DNA from: Phyto melanocephala
Lineage: Eukaryota > Arthropoda > Insecta > Diptera > Rhinophoridae
Direction: 5' to 3'
Length of the DNA: 64,000 nt
Assembly (NCBI GenBank): GCA_941918925.1
Contig: OW799237.1
Coordinates: forward strand, 108,284,515 to 108,348,514
Below are positions 1-12,600 of the stretch, in pieces. The notes under the pieces were generated by a model. The model did not search any database and was not told the DNA's origin. It was given only the letters and a program-made list of their open reading frames with translations. Positions within the stretch are counted from its first letter, which is position 1. Each line of letters begins with the position of its first letter. The position numbers and the translations under genes are program-made.

Positions 1-650
1 TAATATTGAATTTTAAAATGAAAGCACGTTTATATGCGCTTTAAAAAGGCTTTTCTTTGATACAGTAATCAAAGTAAATAATTTAATGAAAAATTGTACA
101 TATTATGTCTTACCATGAAGCAGGTTTGTAAATGAAACATTACAAACTTTCTATTCGTAAGTCTTTCATTTAAAAAACACGCATTTTGTGTTAGAAATGT
201 TTTCCCTTACAAACATGCTTTATTTGAAGCAGATGCCACGCCATTTCTTGCCTAAATGTTCATTTGGGTGTCAAAGTTGCTCTTGCAAAATTTTACTACT
301 CTAATCGATATCGTTTTCCAAATATACGAATTTTAGTATTTAATTCATGTGGCCACGCCCATTTTTTACCCAAATGTTCGTGTGGATGTCAAAGTTTACC
401 GTACTTAATTTGAAGACTCTAGCTGCATTAACTTTCGTGATATATAATATTTAATACTTATTCTTTAATAGGGCGTGGCACCCCGCCCACTTACAATTTC
501 AAACCAATGTATAGCCTGTAGTTCCTTCCAGACATACAGAAAGATTCTGTGAAAATTTCAAGGAAATCGGTCCAGCCGTTTAACCGTCTATAAAGCACAA
601 ACAAACATACATACATACAAACATACAAACACACATTGATTTTTATATAT

Positions 651-655
<5 letters not shown>
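1..655. repeat. Repeat with two imperfect ~120-bp internal units, ending TATATATATAGAT
   Basis: Two imperfect units of about 120 bases, each starting with GCCACGCC (near 235 and 353), are followed by GGGCGTGGCACCCCGCCCAC (near 472). Next come a segment GGAAATCGGTCCAGCCGTTT, an ACAAACATACATAC-rich tail and the end motif TTTTATATATATAGAT. The same order of parts appears at 18158-18902, so both are copies of one family. The left end is not clear and may lie outside the window. Confidence 0.6.
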
Positions 656-688
<33 letters not shown>

Positions 689-698
689 CGATAGATAA
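652..698. repeat. (GATA)n microsatellite
   Basis: About eleven tandem GATA units directly after the end of the preceding repeat. Probably grown from the repeat's terminal TATAGAT. Confidence 0.9.
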
Positions 699-3629
699 GA
701 TGTTGGTAACTAAAAGGGAAATTATGGTAACTACAACGCCATTGACGTTAACATAAATCTGTGGCTTAAAGCTAAAAGGGCCAATGTCACTTTTTTGCTC
801 TTTTGAGTTAATCATTGCATTAGATTTGTTTTCTTGCTCTATTTCATTATGGTAAAACAGCTAAAGTCATTCTTAACACAGAACAGCTTCATAAATAAAA
901 TGCTGCCCAATGTCACTATGAAAGCTTCTATAAAAGTAAGAGTACAATTCTAATTTTCTCAAAAGTAAATATTGTGTCATTGGCCCTTTTAGCTCCAAGC
1001 CACAGAAATATATTAATGATTAATGATATAATACAATAATGATGTTATTTGAAATTTTTTTCTTAATTATGGAAACTGCTCTAGGCATGCATGGAGCGGT
1101 TTATCACCCGTTATAATCTCTTAGAAGAATTTTATTTTTTATAGTACCACATATTTTATATACAATACGTTTTATATTAGAAACGTTTCCCATTCGGGTA
1201 AGTACTATAGTTCTTCCCCCTCCTCTCCTATCTGTTTGATACATATAATTTAATCATTTTAATATTTTTGCGTTATTTGAGGCATTCTTTCTTTATGGTT
1301 TTTTAATGTTTGCAAAAATTTGCTAGTTATTTATCACACAGTCAATCGAAAGATAAAATTAAATTAAGTCGTTTTGCAAGTGTACATACATATAAACTTT
1401 ATGTGAATGAAATTGTTTTTATAGTTCCTATGAAACAAATTTAAGTAAAATTTTATTTTAGATTTTACTGAACATTAAGAGAGCATTAACAGTATAAAAT
1501 CAACTGATAGTTTTATATTAAATTCTTTAAAAAAATTATTTAATAAAATATCTAGGGAGCAATTATTTGTATAAGTTTTATATATTTTATTTGAAAACAT
1601 CTTAAATGATTCTGACTATTTTTAAGGGGGTAATAATATTATTATTATTTTTTGTTTTTAATCAGACTAATATTTTTATTATTTATAATATGAAATAAAA
1701 TTTTCGGAAGTAAAACACTGTAATCAACTGGAAATTACAACATTTTTACTTTTATAGACTATCAAAGTAACTATGATTAACCACAACTGCTAGTAGTTAG
1801 GCAACAATACAGTTACATTTCTTCGTCCGTTAAATTAAGATCACGGATGTCATTAAATGTAAAAGTGGTAAACGTTTTTGTTATGAAGTTATTTTTTATT
1901 TTTAGAAATGGTAATAACTAGTAGTCTATGGAAAATCTTGTTGTACAAAACCTTAAATGCTACTAATGTCACACTTGCTACAAAAATATATTTTTTATCA
2001 TTGAATTTGATAATTATTTTTAGTAAGAATTTAAAAATAAAAACAAGTAAAACAAATAAAAAATTGTATGTGCTGGGTATTTATATCTGAAAATATCAAG
2101 CGAAAAACATTTAATTAAATATTGACAGCTTTCAAAAATGTGCCGCAAGCAGTATAATGTAGACAACCTGCCACATATTTTCAAGCACTGTTTCCACACA
2201 CACACATACTTGTGCTTCAACATCGTTACAAATGGTAAACAAATAACGAAATACACCTTAAAAACAATAATGCTGTATCGGACAGACGTATGGACTAACT
2301 GACTCTCCAGTTAACAAATAAATATTGTAAAGCAGTCGTCAAAACAAAATTTCCAGCCAACAGCCGACAGCCAATAAAGTTGGCTATTGTTGTCTGCTTT
2401 TGGCTTAACAAGTTTGTTGCTTAAGTCTTTCGTTTTATATATTATTTAATTTTTATTTTTTTTACATTTGTTTTTCGTTTTTTTTTTAATATTGAGGCAA
2501 TCGCATGCCGCAATGCGTTTAAACAGAGTTTAAACTAAGCCAAACAATTTCACAACTAACTAAAATTACAGAATTTCTTTGATAGTTTTCTAATATTTTA
2601 CTAACAGCCATAAAATGGTTGCACAACAATTGGCTGCTCAAAAACAAAACAAACAGGATTATATTTGAAAGGGGCTTCAACTAAAAGCAGTTGGATATTT
2701 GGTGGTTTATATAAAAAAAAAATAAAATAAATATAAAAAATAAAAAAATCAAACCCTCACTTGTTTCTGTGTTATGGCACAGCGGTGGAGGTGGCAAATG
2801 AATGTATGCTGTCTTTCTACAATCATTGGCTCATAAATCTTTCATATGTGTACATCGTACATTATTATTATGTGTAATAGATACATGCCACTACAAGTGA
2901 AATAATAATGGTTTGTAAATATAGGAAATGTCATTTAAGTCGACCTGGAGATCAACTACAATATTTAGACGAAAGATGTTTATTAAAAAAATTCACCACA
3001 AATTTTCCATTAAAAAAAAGGAGAGTTTGCAACAGAAACAAAATAACTTGAAGAAAACTTTTTACAAACAAAGTTTTTAGCAAAAGGGTTAAATAAATAG
3101 AAAATTTATTAAAAAAATGATGACAAGAAAAACATTTTTAGTAAAAATTTAATTTATCAAAATAAATTTGTAGAAATTTTTAACAGATAAGGCATATTCA
3201 TACAGGTATATGCAACGGCGAATTAATACAACAAAGCAACTTTTTCTCTCAAGGCCAATTCGCATATCAGGGATGGAAAAGTTGTTAAGTTACGTTTAAT
3301 TTAATAAGATTTAATTAAAAAACGAATATATATTTATGAAACACATTTTAAATTATGCAGAAGCAACAAACATACATAAATTTAGCACATTTCTTTAAAA
3401 AAAATACACTTAAGCTAATTGTTTAATACCGAAGCCAAAATCACATTTTCCTTCCCTGCACTAACAAATAAAATCAAGGCAAATTCAACCAATTTTGACA
3501 AAAAGTTTTTCCATCATCTGGGCTAATAATTTCACGTGTATGAATTCGAAAAGATAATAATTTTTAAAACAGATTTTTGTTATAATTATTCCGTCCAAAT
3601 TTGAAGTATTAAGGGTCAATGGAAATCGC
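699..3629. other. AT-rich stretch with no recognised gene
   Basis: No open frame with coding character. A strong splice-donor-like GGGTAAGTAC occurs at about 1197-1206 and could belong to a non-coding 5' exon of the FAR gene, but there is no other support. Nothing else was recognised. Confidence 0.4.
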
Positions 3630-3985
3630 TACAGTAAGATAATCCAAAGCTTTTTATGGAAAAAATTGATGATTTAGAGGCAGAAAATATGTGGTTTCAA
3701 CAAGATAGTGCCACTTGTCACAAATTAAAAGAAACAATGGATATTTTGAGAGAAAAATTCGAAATCGCATTATTTCTCATGTGAATTGGTCACACAGATC
3801 GAGCGACCTTAATAATAAAGTCTACAGCAATAATCAGCAATAATTTGGAAAAGCTTCAAAATAGTATTATCGAGAGATTTCAACTATTAAAAACAGTTTA
3901 TTGAAAAACGTGATTGAGAATTTTTGTTAAAAGATTGGCAGCCTACAGAGCCAATACTGAATGTCACTTGACCGTCAACATTTTT
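3630..3985 (+). mobile_element. Mariner-like transposase remnant
   Basis: The + strand reads MEKIDDLEAENMWFQQDSAT followed by CHKLKETMDILRE, matching the mariner-like WFQQDGATCHTA region around the second catalytic Asp. Later in-frame stops and drifted frames show it is dead. No terminal repeats were found. Confidence 0.7.
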
Positions 3986-4256
3986 TCATTTATAACCGGA
4001 AACTATTTGTAATAAATATCTAATAAAAAAACCCTTTTTTTTAAATTAAAATAATACCTCTAATTTGAACGCTTTTTGTTATAAATATTAAGAACTTATT
4101 AGGCAACTAAAAAGCAAATTTATAAAAAATTTTTTTTAATTAAATCATAAAGATTTTGATGGAGAAATTAATAGAGAACCTATCAATTGAAATTCCATCG
4201 TAATAACTAATATTTTAATTTTTAAAGCATCTATTCACATAAACAGATATTAAATA

Positions 4257-5058
4257 CAGGGTGTCCGCCAGGAAGATATACAACTCGCAGTAATTCCATT
4301 GTAATCCTGGCTGTATGCGATGTGTCTTGTTGAAACCACATGCTAGTCAAGCTCAAAGCATGCAGTTGTGGCGTTAAAAAGTTTTCAATCATATCACGAT
4401 ATTGCTCCCCATTGACAGTTATCGTTACGCCGTTTTCAGTTTCCAAGAAGTAGGGTCCAATAATTCCCCCTGACCAAATTGCACACCAGACTGTCACTTT
4501 TAATGGATGCAATGATGACTGATGAATAATTTGAAGGTTTTCCATTGTCCAGAACCGGCTATTCAATTCAAATGAAAATTTGCTTCGTCACTCATTATAA
4601 TTTTTCCATTAAAATCGGGGTTATCATGGGCAAGCTGTCATATCCTATTGGCATATGCACGACGACGTAAATGGTCTTCTTTGAAGACGAAGCTTCTGAG
4701 CAAGCCTTGAATTGAGATGGATGGACACTTTCTTGAACAGCAGTAATGTTTTCAGTCAAACTTTCAGTACGTTATGGTCCATGCTTGGGCCTATCAGCTA
4801 CAGTCCCTCATTCTTCGTTATCATTCACTAACATGATAAACAGTGCGTCTTGTTGGCACGTTGTTTCTCCCAAAAATTTCACGTAACTTTCTCCGCGTCA
4901 CAGTAAAAAAAATGTTTTAACAATCAAGACACGTTGATTTACCAAATATTTTTCCATAATAAATTTGCTATGTCTCTACTACTGTCTCTACGACTGCCAA
5001 ATATGAAGTGTCAAAATGGCGGTAAAACAAAGTAGTATACCTTTCCAGCGGATACCCG
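4257..5058 (-). mobile_element. Mariner-like element with terminal inverted repeats, internally deleted
   Basis: The left end is GGGTGTCCGCCAGGAAGATA and the right end, reverse-complemented, is GGGTATCCGCTGGAAAGGTA. Both are flanked by TA, the mariner target site. The - strand frame at 4231-4566 encodes WTMENLQIIHQSSLHPLKVT, WCAIWSGGIIGPYF, VTVNGEQYRDMIENF and MWFQQDTSHTARIT, typical of this transposase family. At 802 bases it is too short for an active copy. Confidence 0.8.
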
Positions 5059-5200
5059 TACTTAAAAAGAATTTGTTTTGATAGTAAGTTACCTTGTTTA
5101 TACTTGTATGTATGTTGCTTAAAAATTAAAAAAATATATATTATTGATCTATAGACTGTAGTTGAACAATTTTATCATTCGACTTGTTACATTTTTAAAT

Positions 5201-5977
5201 ACACACAAAGAAAAAACATGGTTTTAGTAATCATAATCGAAGAGCAACATACTATAATTGAAGTGTATGATTGAGGTTTAATCATATAATGCTTGCAAGT
5301 TATTAATATGTTTAATTAAAGTATCATAGACTAATCATATTATGACTACAAATGATACGAAAAATGTTTGTTCTTTTTAAAGGAAAATTATTGTTTTCTG
5401 TTATTATTTGTAAAACGGTATATAGAAGATTTATTGATTGTACTCACCTTTCAAATTACACTTTTTTCTATATCAATATTTTCTTAAATTTTTTCGTTTA
5501 TTTTTAAGATTTCTTGAATTTTTTTTTTTTAATTTTTGTATATTTTTCTTCACAAGTTAAAGTTTTTAAATAATAAAAATGTTTTCAATAAGAAGAATAA
5601 CAGTGGAAAACAAATTATTATTAACAGATATCATACATTGATTGCTTTGTAATTATACTGTTGTTGCACAAAATATTTAAAGAATATTTGTAATTTTAAA
5701 TGCTTTTAAATATAAAGTTAATTTTGCAAAGCCATCATAACATTTTTGTTATAATAATTTTGTAAGTCATACTATTTTTACTGGACATCCATGTCGAAGT
5801 TTTTATGAAAAGTAAAAATTAAATGATAAAATTCAAAAAAATGCTTGATTGTCGTGACGAAATAAATGATAAAAGAAAATAAAAATAACAATAACAATTA
5901 CTTTTTTTCGAGCAACAAATATTGTTACAGAGAATAAAATATGACCGTCGTGATCATGTTTTTTTTTGCATGTGGGT
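5201..5977. mobile_element. Putative short inverted-repeat element (MITE)
   Basis: The left end CACACAAAGAAAAAACATG and the reverse-complemented right end CCCACATGCAAAAAAAAACA are similar, and both continue to a shared TCATA. The interior is non-coding. Target duplication is not clear. Confidence 0.45.
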
Positions 5978-6344
5978 AAAAAAAAACACAGGCAATCGTG
6001 CTCTTTCGCATATATCTGAGCTCGTAATGTGCCACATATCTGACTTTAATAATAAAATTTTTCGAAATCATACCTGACAATTAATTTAGCGAACCCCCTG
6101 CACACTTCGTAGTGCAAAAAAGAAAATAAAAAAATTATTTCGAATTCATTTCAATCAGTGATAAATTGCTTTTATTGTAATGCTCTGTGGCAAACAAATA
6201 TTCGAAATGAATGCAGTGTTCACTTAAATGGCTATAAGTCATGAACCAATACACATACAGAGACCATTTATACATCTGAACTGTAAGTTGGGGTTCAAAA
6301 AAAATGATTTCAACATACACAGCGATAGACAGACTTGGAACAAT

Positions 6345-6885
6345 TAATTCTTTTATCTATAATACTATGTTCACACACGTGCCTTAATTGTCAATTTATA
6401 ATATTATCGCAATTAAAGGCCTTATTGAGCTCAATTTACGATACTAAAAATTATTGTTAAATTGAGCAATATATACTTAATTGTTTCACTTATTGTCTAA
6501 AACTCGAAACACAACTCTTGAGAAGTATGTTCAGTGAGAAGAAAATTCTATAGGTGGCATTTCTAATGTCAAACAAATAAAAATACAAAAAATAAAAATT
6601 TAAGAAAATGGAAAATTTTTGATGAAAATTTAAAAACAAATGTTTAAATAAATTCAAATACATACATATAAGTATATATGTATATGTATATGTATAAATA
6701 TAATTGTAAATATATTTTATCAACAGGAAAAACGCTGAAAAGAAGGCATTATTTGATTTGGTATCAATACATCGTATTTTTACAGCTATCAAATGCTAAT
6801 GGAGTAAGATAAATTGAGTATTATCTTGCTCAATCAACACTTAATTGAAACAATTAAAAATATCTGTCTGAACAATGTATAAGAA
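6345..6885. mobile_element. Putative inverted-repeat element (MITE)
   Basis: The left arm (ATACTATGTTCACACACG, then TTAATTGTCAATTTA) resembles the reverse complement of the right arm (ATACATTGTTCAGACAG, then TTAATTGTTTCAATTA). The interior is AT-rich and non-coding. Confidence 0.4.
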
Positions 6886-7428
6886 TATTCTTTATAGGGT
6901 ATAAATTACAAACGGAATGATAATCTTCTATATACCGTTTTACACTCTAGTGTGAAGGGCATAAAAATAATATTTTGAAGCCTTTCAGTGTTAGTTGCTG
7001 TAACACAAACTCTAATTGAATGATTTATTTCAGATTTCCCCTTTTACAAGTTCTCTTTTTTTGTAGAAAAATATAAAAGTCCAAAAGTTACTGTAAATGA
7101 GGTCAAACGATAATTTTAGCTTATTGCCATAACAACTTGTTCGTCTATGAGTGGTTTGTATTATTTAGTCCACAAATTGAAACAATTATTTTAATTATTT
7201 GAGTCAGTATAGAAACAACAATTTTAACTTGTTTATTTGCCACTTAGTTGCAATAATTTGCTAATTTATAATTTACAATTGTATTCCATGTCTGTATGTA
7301 CTTAAAGTTGAATGCGCCTTTTTTTGACATCAAAGTGATCATTACGAGTATTATTATTGTTTACACCAGAATGGTTAATACTATCATTTATACTATTGCA
7401 GTTATAAGTTACACTAGTACTTGCCACA

Positions 7429-7512
7429 AAAAGAGAAAGAAAAAAAAAAAAAGAGAAAAAGAGAAAAAAAGAAAAAAAGACAAAAAAAAAAAAAAAAAAA
7501 GGAAAAAAATGA
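7429..7512. repeat. Purine-only A/G low-complexity tract
   Basis: A run of about 80 A and G bases (AAAAAGAGAAAG-like). The lysine-rich frame through it is an artefact of composition. Confidence 0.85.
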
Positions 7513-8007
7513 ATGGAAATGTGTAGTTGCTCAATTGTTCATAAATAAAAAGAAAATATTTATTAGCTAATTTTGCTGTTGTTGTTTGTTGTTATTTATA
7601 ACGTTTTGTTGCCTCAGCTGTAAAAAAGATTGTTGCTCTAATCGAATAAATAAATATTGTTAATGTTGCTTTTTTTTATTTTATTTTTTTATTTTATTAT
7701 GTGTATGCAGATAAACATGAATATTTTTGAGTTTTGAAAATTTGCAATTTCTAGTAATCTGGCTGCATAGACTGGAAAACGTTAACAGTGGTTGAGAAAC
7801 GAAAAATAATGAAAAGAGTTTTATAATAAAACAAAATGTGTATTAAAAGTAGAGCATTTTAAAACAAGCAAAAATAAAACCATAATCACTTAAAATTTTT
7901 AGTTACTTAAAATTAAACTGAAATTATGAAAAAAAGATTTTTACCAAAAGTGTTGTATAAATAAAAATATTTTTTTTTTAATTTAAAAGAAAAAAAAAAT
8001 ACATATA

Positions 8008-8677
8008 CAGTACCAGTTCACTTAACGCAACCGTCGATAAGCTCAACTCCTCGATTATTGCAACTCGTAAATTCTTTGCATTGTTGACTCAGTTAACGCA
8101 ACTTATAAAAAAAAAACCTCAGTTATCTCAACTTTTCTCCCAAAATGATCAATTGGTCATGTGCATTTACATATTTTTTATTTAGATTTACCAAGAATAC
8201 TGAAGCATGCGTGTTGCACTTGTTTTTTGTAGATATGTACTCAGTTGAAAGAATCTCTTTTCGTGATAGGTTGTTCAATTTACATTGAATAAAATGCCGG
8301 TGATTACAAAATTTTTAAAACTTTCAATTAAACAAAAAAGTGATATTTGTTGCAAGCTTGAAGAAAGAGTCATATCTGTAAAAGTGATTTGCGATGAATA
8401 TAAAGTGCACAAGTCAACAATATCCAGAATTAAAAAAACTGAAGCTGCAATAAAAAAAAACAAGTTGCAAATGCTGAATTAGACCAGGCAATCGTGTTAC
8501 AAGAAGAGCTTGTGAATATCCCAAAATGGAAAATTATTTGTACAAGTGTTTTATGAAGCCATATTAAACCATAAAATAGAATTTGCGCCCTAAAAAATTG
8601 AGACTCGGTCATCGCAACAACCTCAGTTTTCGCAACGGCCGAAATTTCTATTAGTTGCATTAAGCGAGGTTTCACTG
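8008..8677 (+). mobile_element. pogo/Tigger-like element with HTH fragment
   Basis: Terminal repeats are CAGTACCAGTTCACTTAACG on the left and CAGTGAAACCTCGCTTAATG as the reverse complement of the right, each flanked by TA. The internal frame 8285-8482 reads LSIKQKSDICCKLEERV and CDEYKVHKSTISRIKK, the CENP-B/pogo-type helix-turn-helix N-terminus. It then stops, so only a 670-base deletion derivative remains. It ends about 230 bases before the FAR start codon. Confidence 0.85.
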
Positions 8678-8913
8678 TAGTTTCATAGAAATATTTTTCA
8701 TAACAAAACTATGTAATTTTTAGAAAACTGTCTATGCCTAACCACAGTACCATTCAAAGCCGATTAATATTTATTTCAAAACTTAATAGTCAATTTATTT
8801 AAACATAGTGCAGGTGTTGAAAATCCATCTAAAATGAACTTTGATCTCTTAAGATAATCTGCAAAAACAGTATTTGATGGTATTTTTTATTTTTCATTTC
8901 TTTTAGCTAAAAC

Positions 8914-9692
8914 ATGCCGGAATTAACTCCCGTACAAGAATACTATAAAGGCAAAACGGTGTTTATTACCGGTGCCTCTGGTTTCATGGGTAAAGTGTTG
9001 TTGGAGAAACTGTTGTACTCGTGTCATGAGCTAAAGGAAATCATTATTATCTGTCGTCCCAAAAGAGGCAAGACTCCTGAATCACGTTTGGAAGACATGT
9101 TTAAACTGCCGGTATGTATAAAAAAAAAAACACACACACACACTACTTTTTAAATTTTAAATATGTACATTGTGGTGCGGCTTTTAGATTTTCCAACGTA
9201 TCAAAGAGGAAAGACCTCATGTTTTGAAAAAGGTAACCATTTACCAAGGTGACGTTACCTATGAAATGTTGGGCTTATCTGGCGATAATCTTAAGCATGT
9301 CAGCGACAACACTAACATTGTCTTTCATATGGCAGCCACTTTGAAATTGGAGGGCAATTTAAAAGACGCCATTGATATGAATTTAGCTGGCACGAGACGT
9401 GCTTTAGATGTGGCGAAACAAATGAAAAATTTGGAAGCTTTTGTTCATCTATCAACTGCTTTCTGTAATTGTGATCAGGAAGTGATGTACGAGAAGGTTT
9501 ACGATTTCCCTCACAAGCCTGAAGATCTAATGCGTTTGGCCGAATGGATAGATTTAAAAACATTGGAGAATATTACGCCGGATTTGTTGAAACCCCATCC
9601 CAACACTTATACGTATTCAAAACGTTTGGCTGAGTTATTCATACGTGATCATTATGATACCATGCCAGTGATTATTGCTAGACCAAGTATTG
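8914..9692 (+). CDS. FAR shared N-terminal half (exons 1-2): Rossmann fold and active site
   Basis: Exon 1 is 8914-9111 (66 codons, phase 0, donor GTATGT). Exon 2 is 9188-9692 (acceptor TTTTAG, donor GTAAGT, phase 1). The start is fixed by an in-frame TAA at 8908-8910, just upstream of the ATG. A splice-like TTTTAG ends at 8906, so a non-coding 5' exon lies further upstream; I could not place it. Visible motifs are the nucleotide-binding glycines TGASGFMG (G20, G23, G26), the NIVFHMAATLKLE strand, and the catalytic YxxxK in TYTYSK (Y207, K211). The piece ends at IIARPSI, inside the NAD_binding_4 domain and after all catalytic residues. It therefore cannot be a complete enzyme alone and needs one of the downstream modules. 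The reading frame is fully open and strongly FAR-like. Confidence 0.93.
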
Positions 9693-12600
9693 GTAAGTGG
9701 ACGACAGATGATTTTATTAAGTTTTTTAAGAAAATAAAAGCAAAAGCAAAAACAAAAAAAAAACTTGGGAGCTTTAGCATATGGAAATATAATTAATTTA
9801 ATAACAAATGCAAGAAATAAAACTGCTACATTTATGCTTGGCTTAAATTAAACAAAAAATAAAAAAAATTAATTTAAATTATTTTCTTTTTTTATGGCAT
9901 TTTTTCCGTAAATAAAGTTATGCTTGATAAACAGATTTTACACTGAGAAAAAAAAAACATAAAGCAAATGTATATTCATTTCTCGTTTCATTTGGCTAAA
10001 CATACTTTTACTTCTATTTTCATCAATATGACTTAACACAACTATTAGCGATATTTTACGACATGTAGATGAAGTAGGTAGAATTTATTATAAATAGTTA
10101 ATCACAAGGTTTCATTTTCATTTTCTTATGCATCTCTCACTAGATACGTTTTTACAAAAGCCTATTTTTCGTTTCTTGTTTAAATGTTTAAAAAATACTT
10201 ATACCATTTTATCAAATTTTTTACTTAGTGCTTACCTGGAGGTCAATTGTTGTTATACGTATAAATAACATTTATATCTATAGCTTAATAAAAACAAAGA
10301 GAGTATCTTTAAAGAAAAAAAAAACAAAATATTAAAAAGAAATGAGTTAAAAAATTGTTTGTGTGGCTTTAAATTCGTTATATTCATCTACAGCTCACAA
10401 AATTTTTGAATTTTTAAATTTTTATTGCATGTTAAAAACCAGAAAAATTTAAAAATGCGATTTCGTTAAAAACCGATATAAACTCTTTCTATATTAGCCA
10501 TCGATATATTAAAAACTAAAGTCCGTATTCATAAAAAATATTTTTTAAGTTTATTGATAGCTTATTTGACAAATTTCTCTAATTTATGAATACGGCCCTA
10601 ACATAACTAATTGACATTCATCATCGCACAATCCAAAATTCAAAAAGCTAGAGGCATGAAATTTTTCTCCTCTGACCTCTAGATTCACTAATAGGAAATT
10701 TTTTGGCGATTCTATTTTTAAAGGGGTAAAAACGGGTAAAATCGGTAACCTTATATCTACTTAATTAAAAATGATACAGATTAACTTGGAAAGCTATTGT
10801 AATAAACCTAAAAAATAAACTTGGTATCCGGCCTATTTTTGAATTTTTAACCACTAGAGGCGAAAATGGGTAAAAACTATGTTTTGGTACTTTTTTGGCA
10901 CCAATTTCCAAGCACATAAACGTAGAAAAAAATTTAACTGTAGAGGTCAAGTCTGATAAAACTTCTTCGCTTTGCGTGAAATTTATAACTTTGAAAAAAA
11001 AGCGTCGGGCAAAAGGTTAATGAGACATTAAAAAGTTGAGAACACTTAAACAGTGTTTATTTACCTATAAAAGCGGTTAGAAATTTTGACCAAAAAATAT
11101 TTGTTATTTTTATTTTAATTAAAATTTACTAAAAGTTTAATAAAATTGTATTATCACATACGAATTTAACACAAAACAAATTAAAATTACAACAACTGAT
11201 TGTCAAAGCGCGAAAAAAGATGAGAGTTGATTAACTTTTCGCTTCGTGCTGCGTTAAAAGTACTTTATGTAACATGTTTCGTAAAAGTATGTATATTTTA
11301 ACTTTGATTTTAAAGCGAATATATAATGCAACGCAAAAGTTTTATCTGACATGGCCTTATTAGTTACTAAGCAAAATATATTAATACGATTTTGGTATTT
11401 TTTAAAAATTCTGCTGTCTAAGGGGTAAAAATTTTCCCACTATTTGGTACTTTTAAAAAAATCTTATATTATATAAAAGCATATTAATTGACTATTATTA
11501 TTAATATGGACTATTATTTAGGTGAAATTTTTAGAAATTTCTAGGGGGACGAAAAAGGTACCTAAAAGGGGAAAATTCGGAAAAATATGTATAATTTCTA
11601 CTTACTAGGCCAATTCGGATAAAAATTTTATTATTTAAAGGTTTCACCTAACATACGAAATTATCTAATTTAGTTATATTTGAAACACATTCACAAACGG
11701 GTAGAAAGTGTAAAATTCCGGAAAACAGTTTGGTACTTCTTTTGAACGTAATTGTTTTAATGCAAAAAAGAGTAGATTTATTTACTTTTAATCATATTTT
11801 ATTGTTAAATATATATTTTTAAATTTGTACCTGGAATTTGTACATTAATATGGAAAACCTAAAATGGTACTTTTTGCCGTTTTTATGGTACTTTTCTGTC
11901 TTTTCTACGAATATGAATCTAGATTTTTTTTAATTATGGACTATTTCTTCAAGTTGAGATTGATAATATATTGGGTTACTCATAAGGTATTTTTTCGCAT
12001 TTCTATGTGGCTTTTTGTAATTTTTTTTTTGTTTGTTTATGAAGCTAGAATTCGAGGTGAGACTAAAATTGATATGGCCAGCCAAAATAGTACTTTTTTC
12101 ATTAAATGTTTTTTTTTTGTATTTTAAATATTTTTGAATGGGCATAGAATTCTTAAACTAGGTACTTTTAATTATTGTCAATTTGTTGATTTTGAAAGCT
12201 ATAGAGAAAAAAAAATTATTTATTTTATTTCTATATACATTGTTGCATTTTCTTAGTTTATGAATCTTAAATTTAAAAACTAAAAAACCTTGATTATAAA
12301 TTATTAAATAAATTAAAAAAAAAAAATGGAGGTAAATAATATTTTTAAAAGAAATAGATAGTTTCCCACTTTGTCCTCAAAGTACTTTCAATTTTTCTAA
12401 TTAATAATAACTAAAGAAAAAAGTTTTCATAAATTAATCGAAATAACATTTAATAATTTAGAAAGAACTGAAACATACAAATTGTTTTTCACTTTATCAT
12501 TTCATGTTCATCTTAGTACATACTTTTGATTCCCTTTGAGTGAAAGTTAAGGTCACCCTGCCCGCATTGCTGTACAATACAATAATAAAGGTTTACGTCT

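Noticed and set aside
7296..7526. 76-aa frame with a Lys-rich tail
   Set aside because: The tail is an A/G low-complexity tract; the rest has no coding character.
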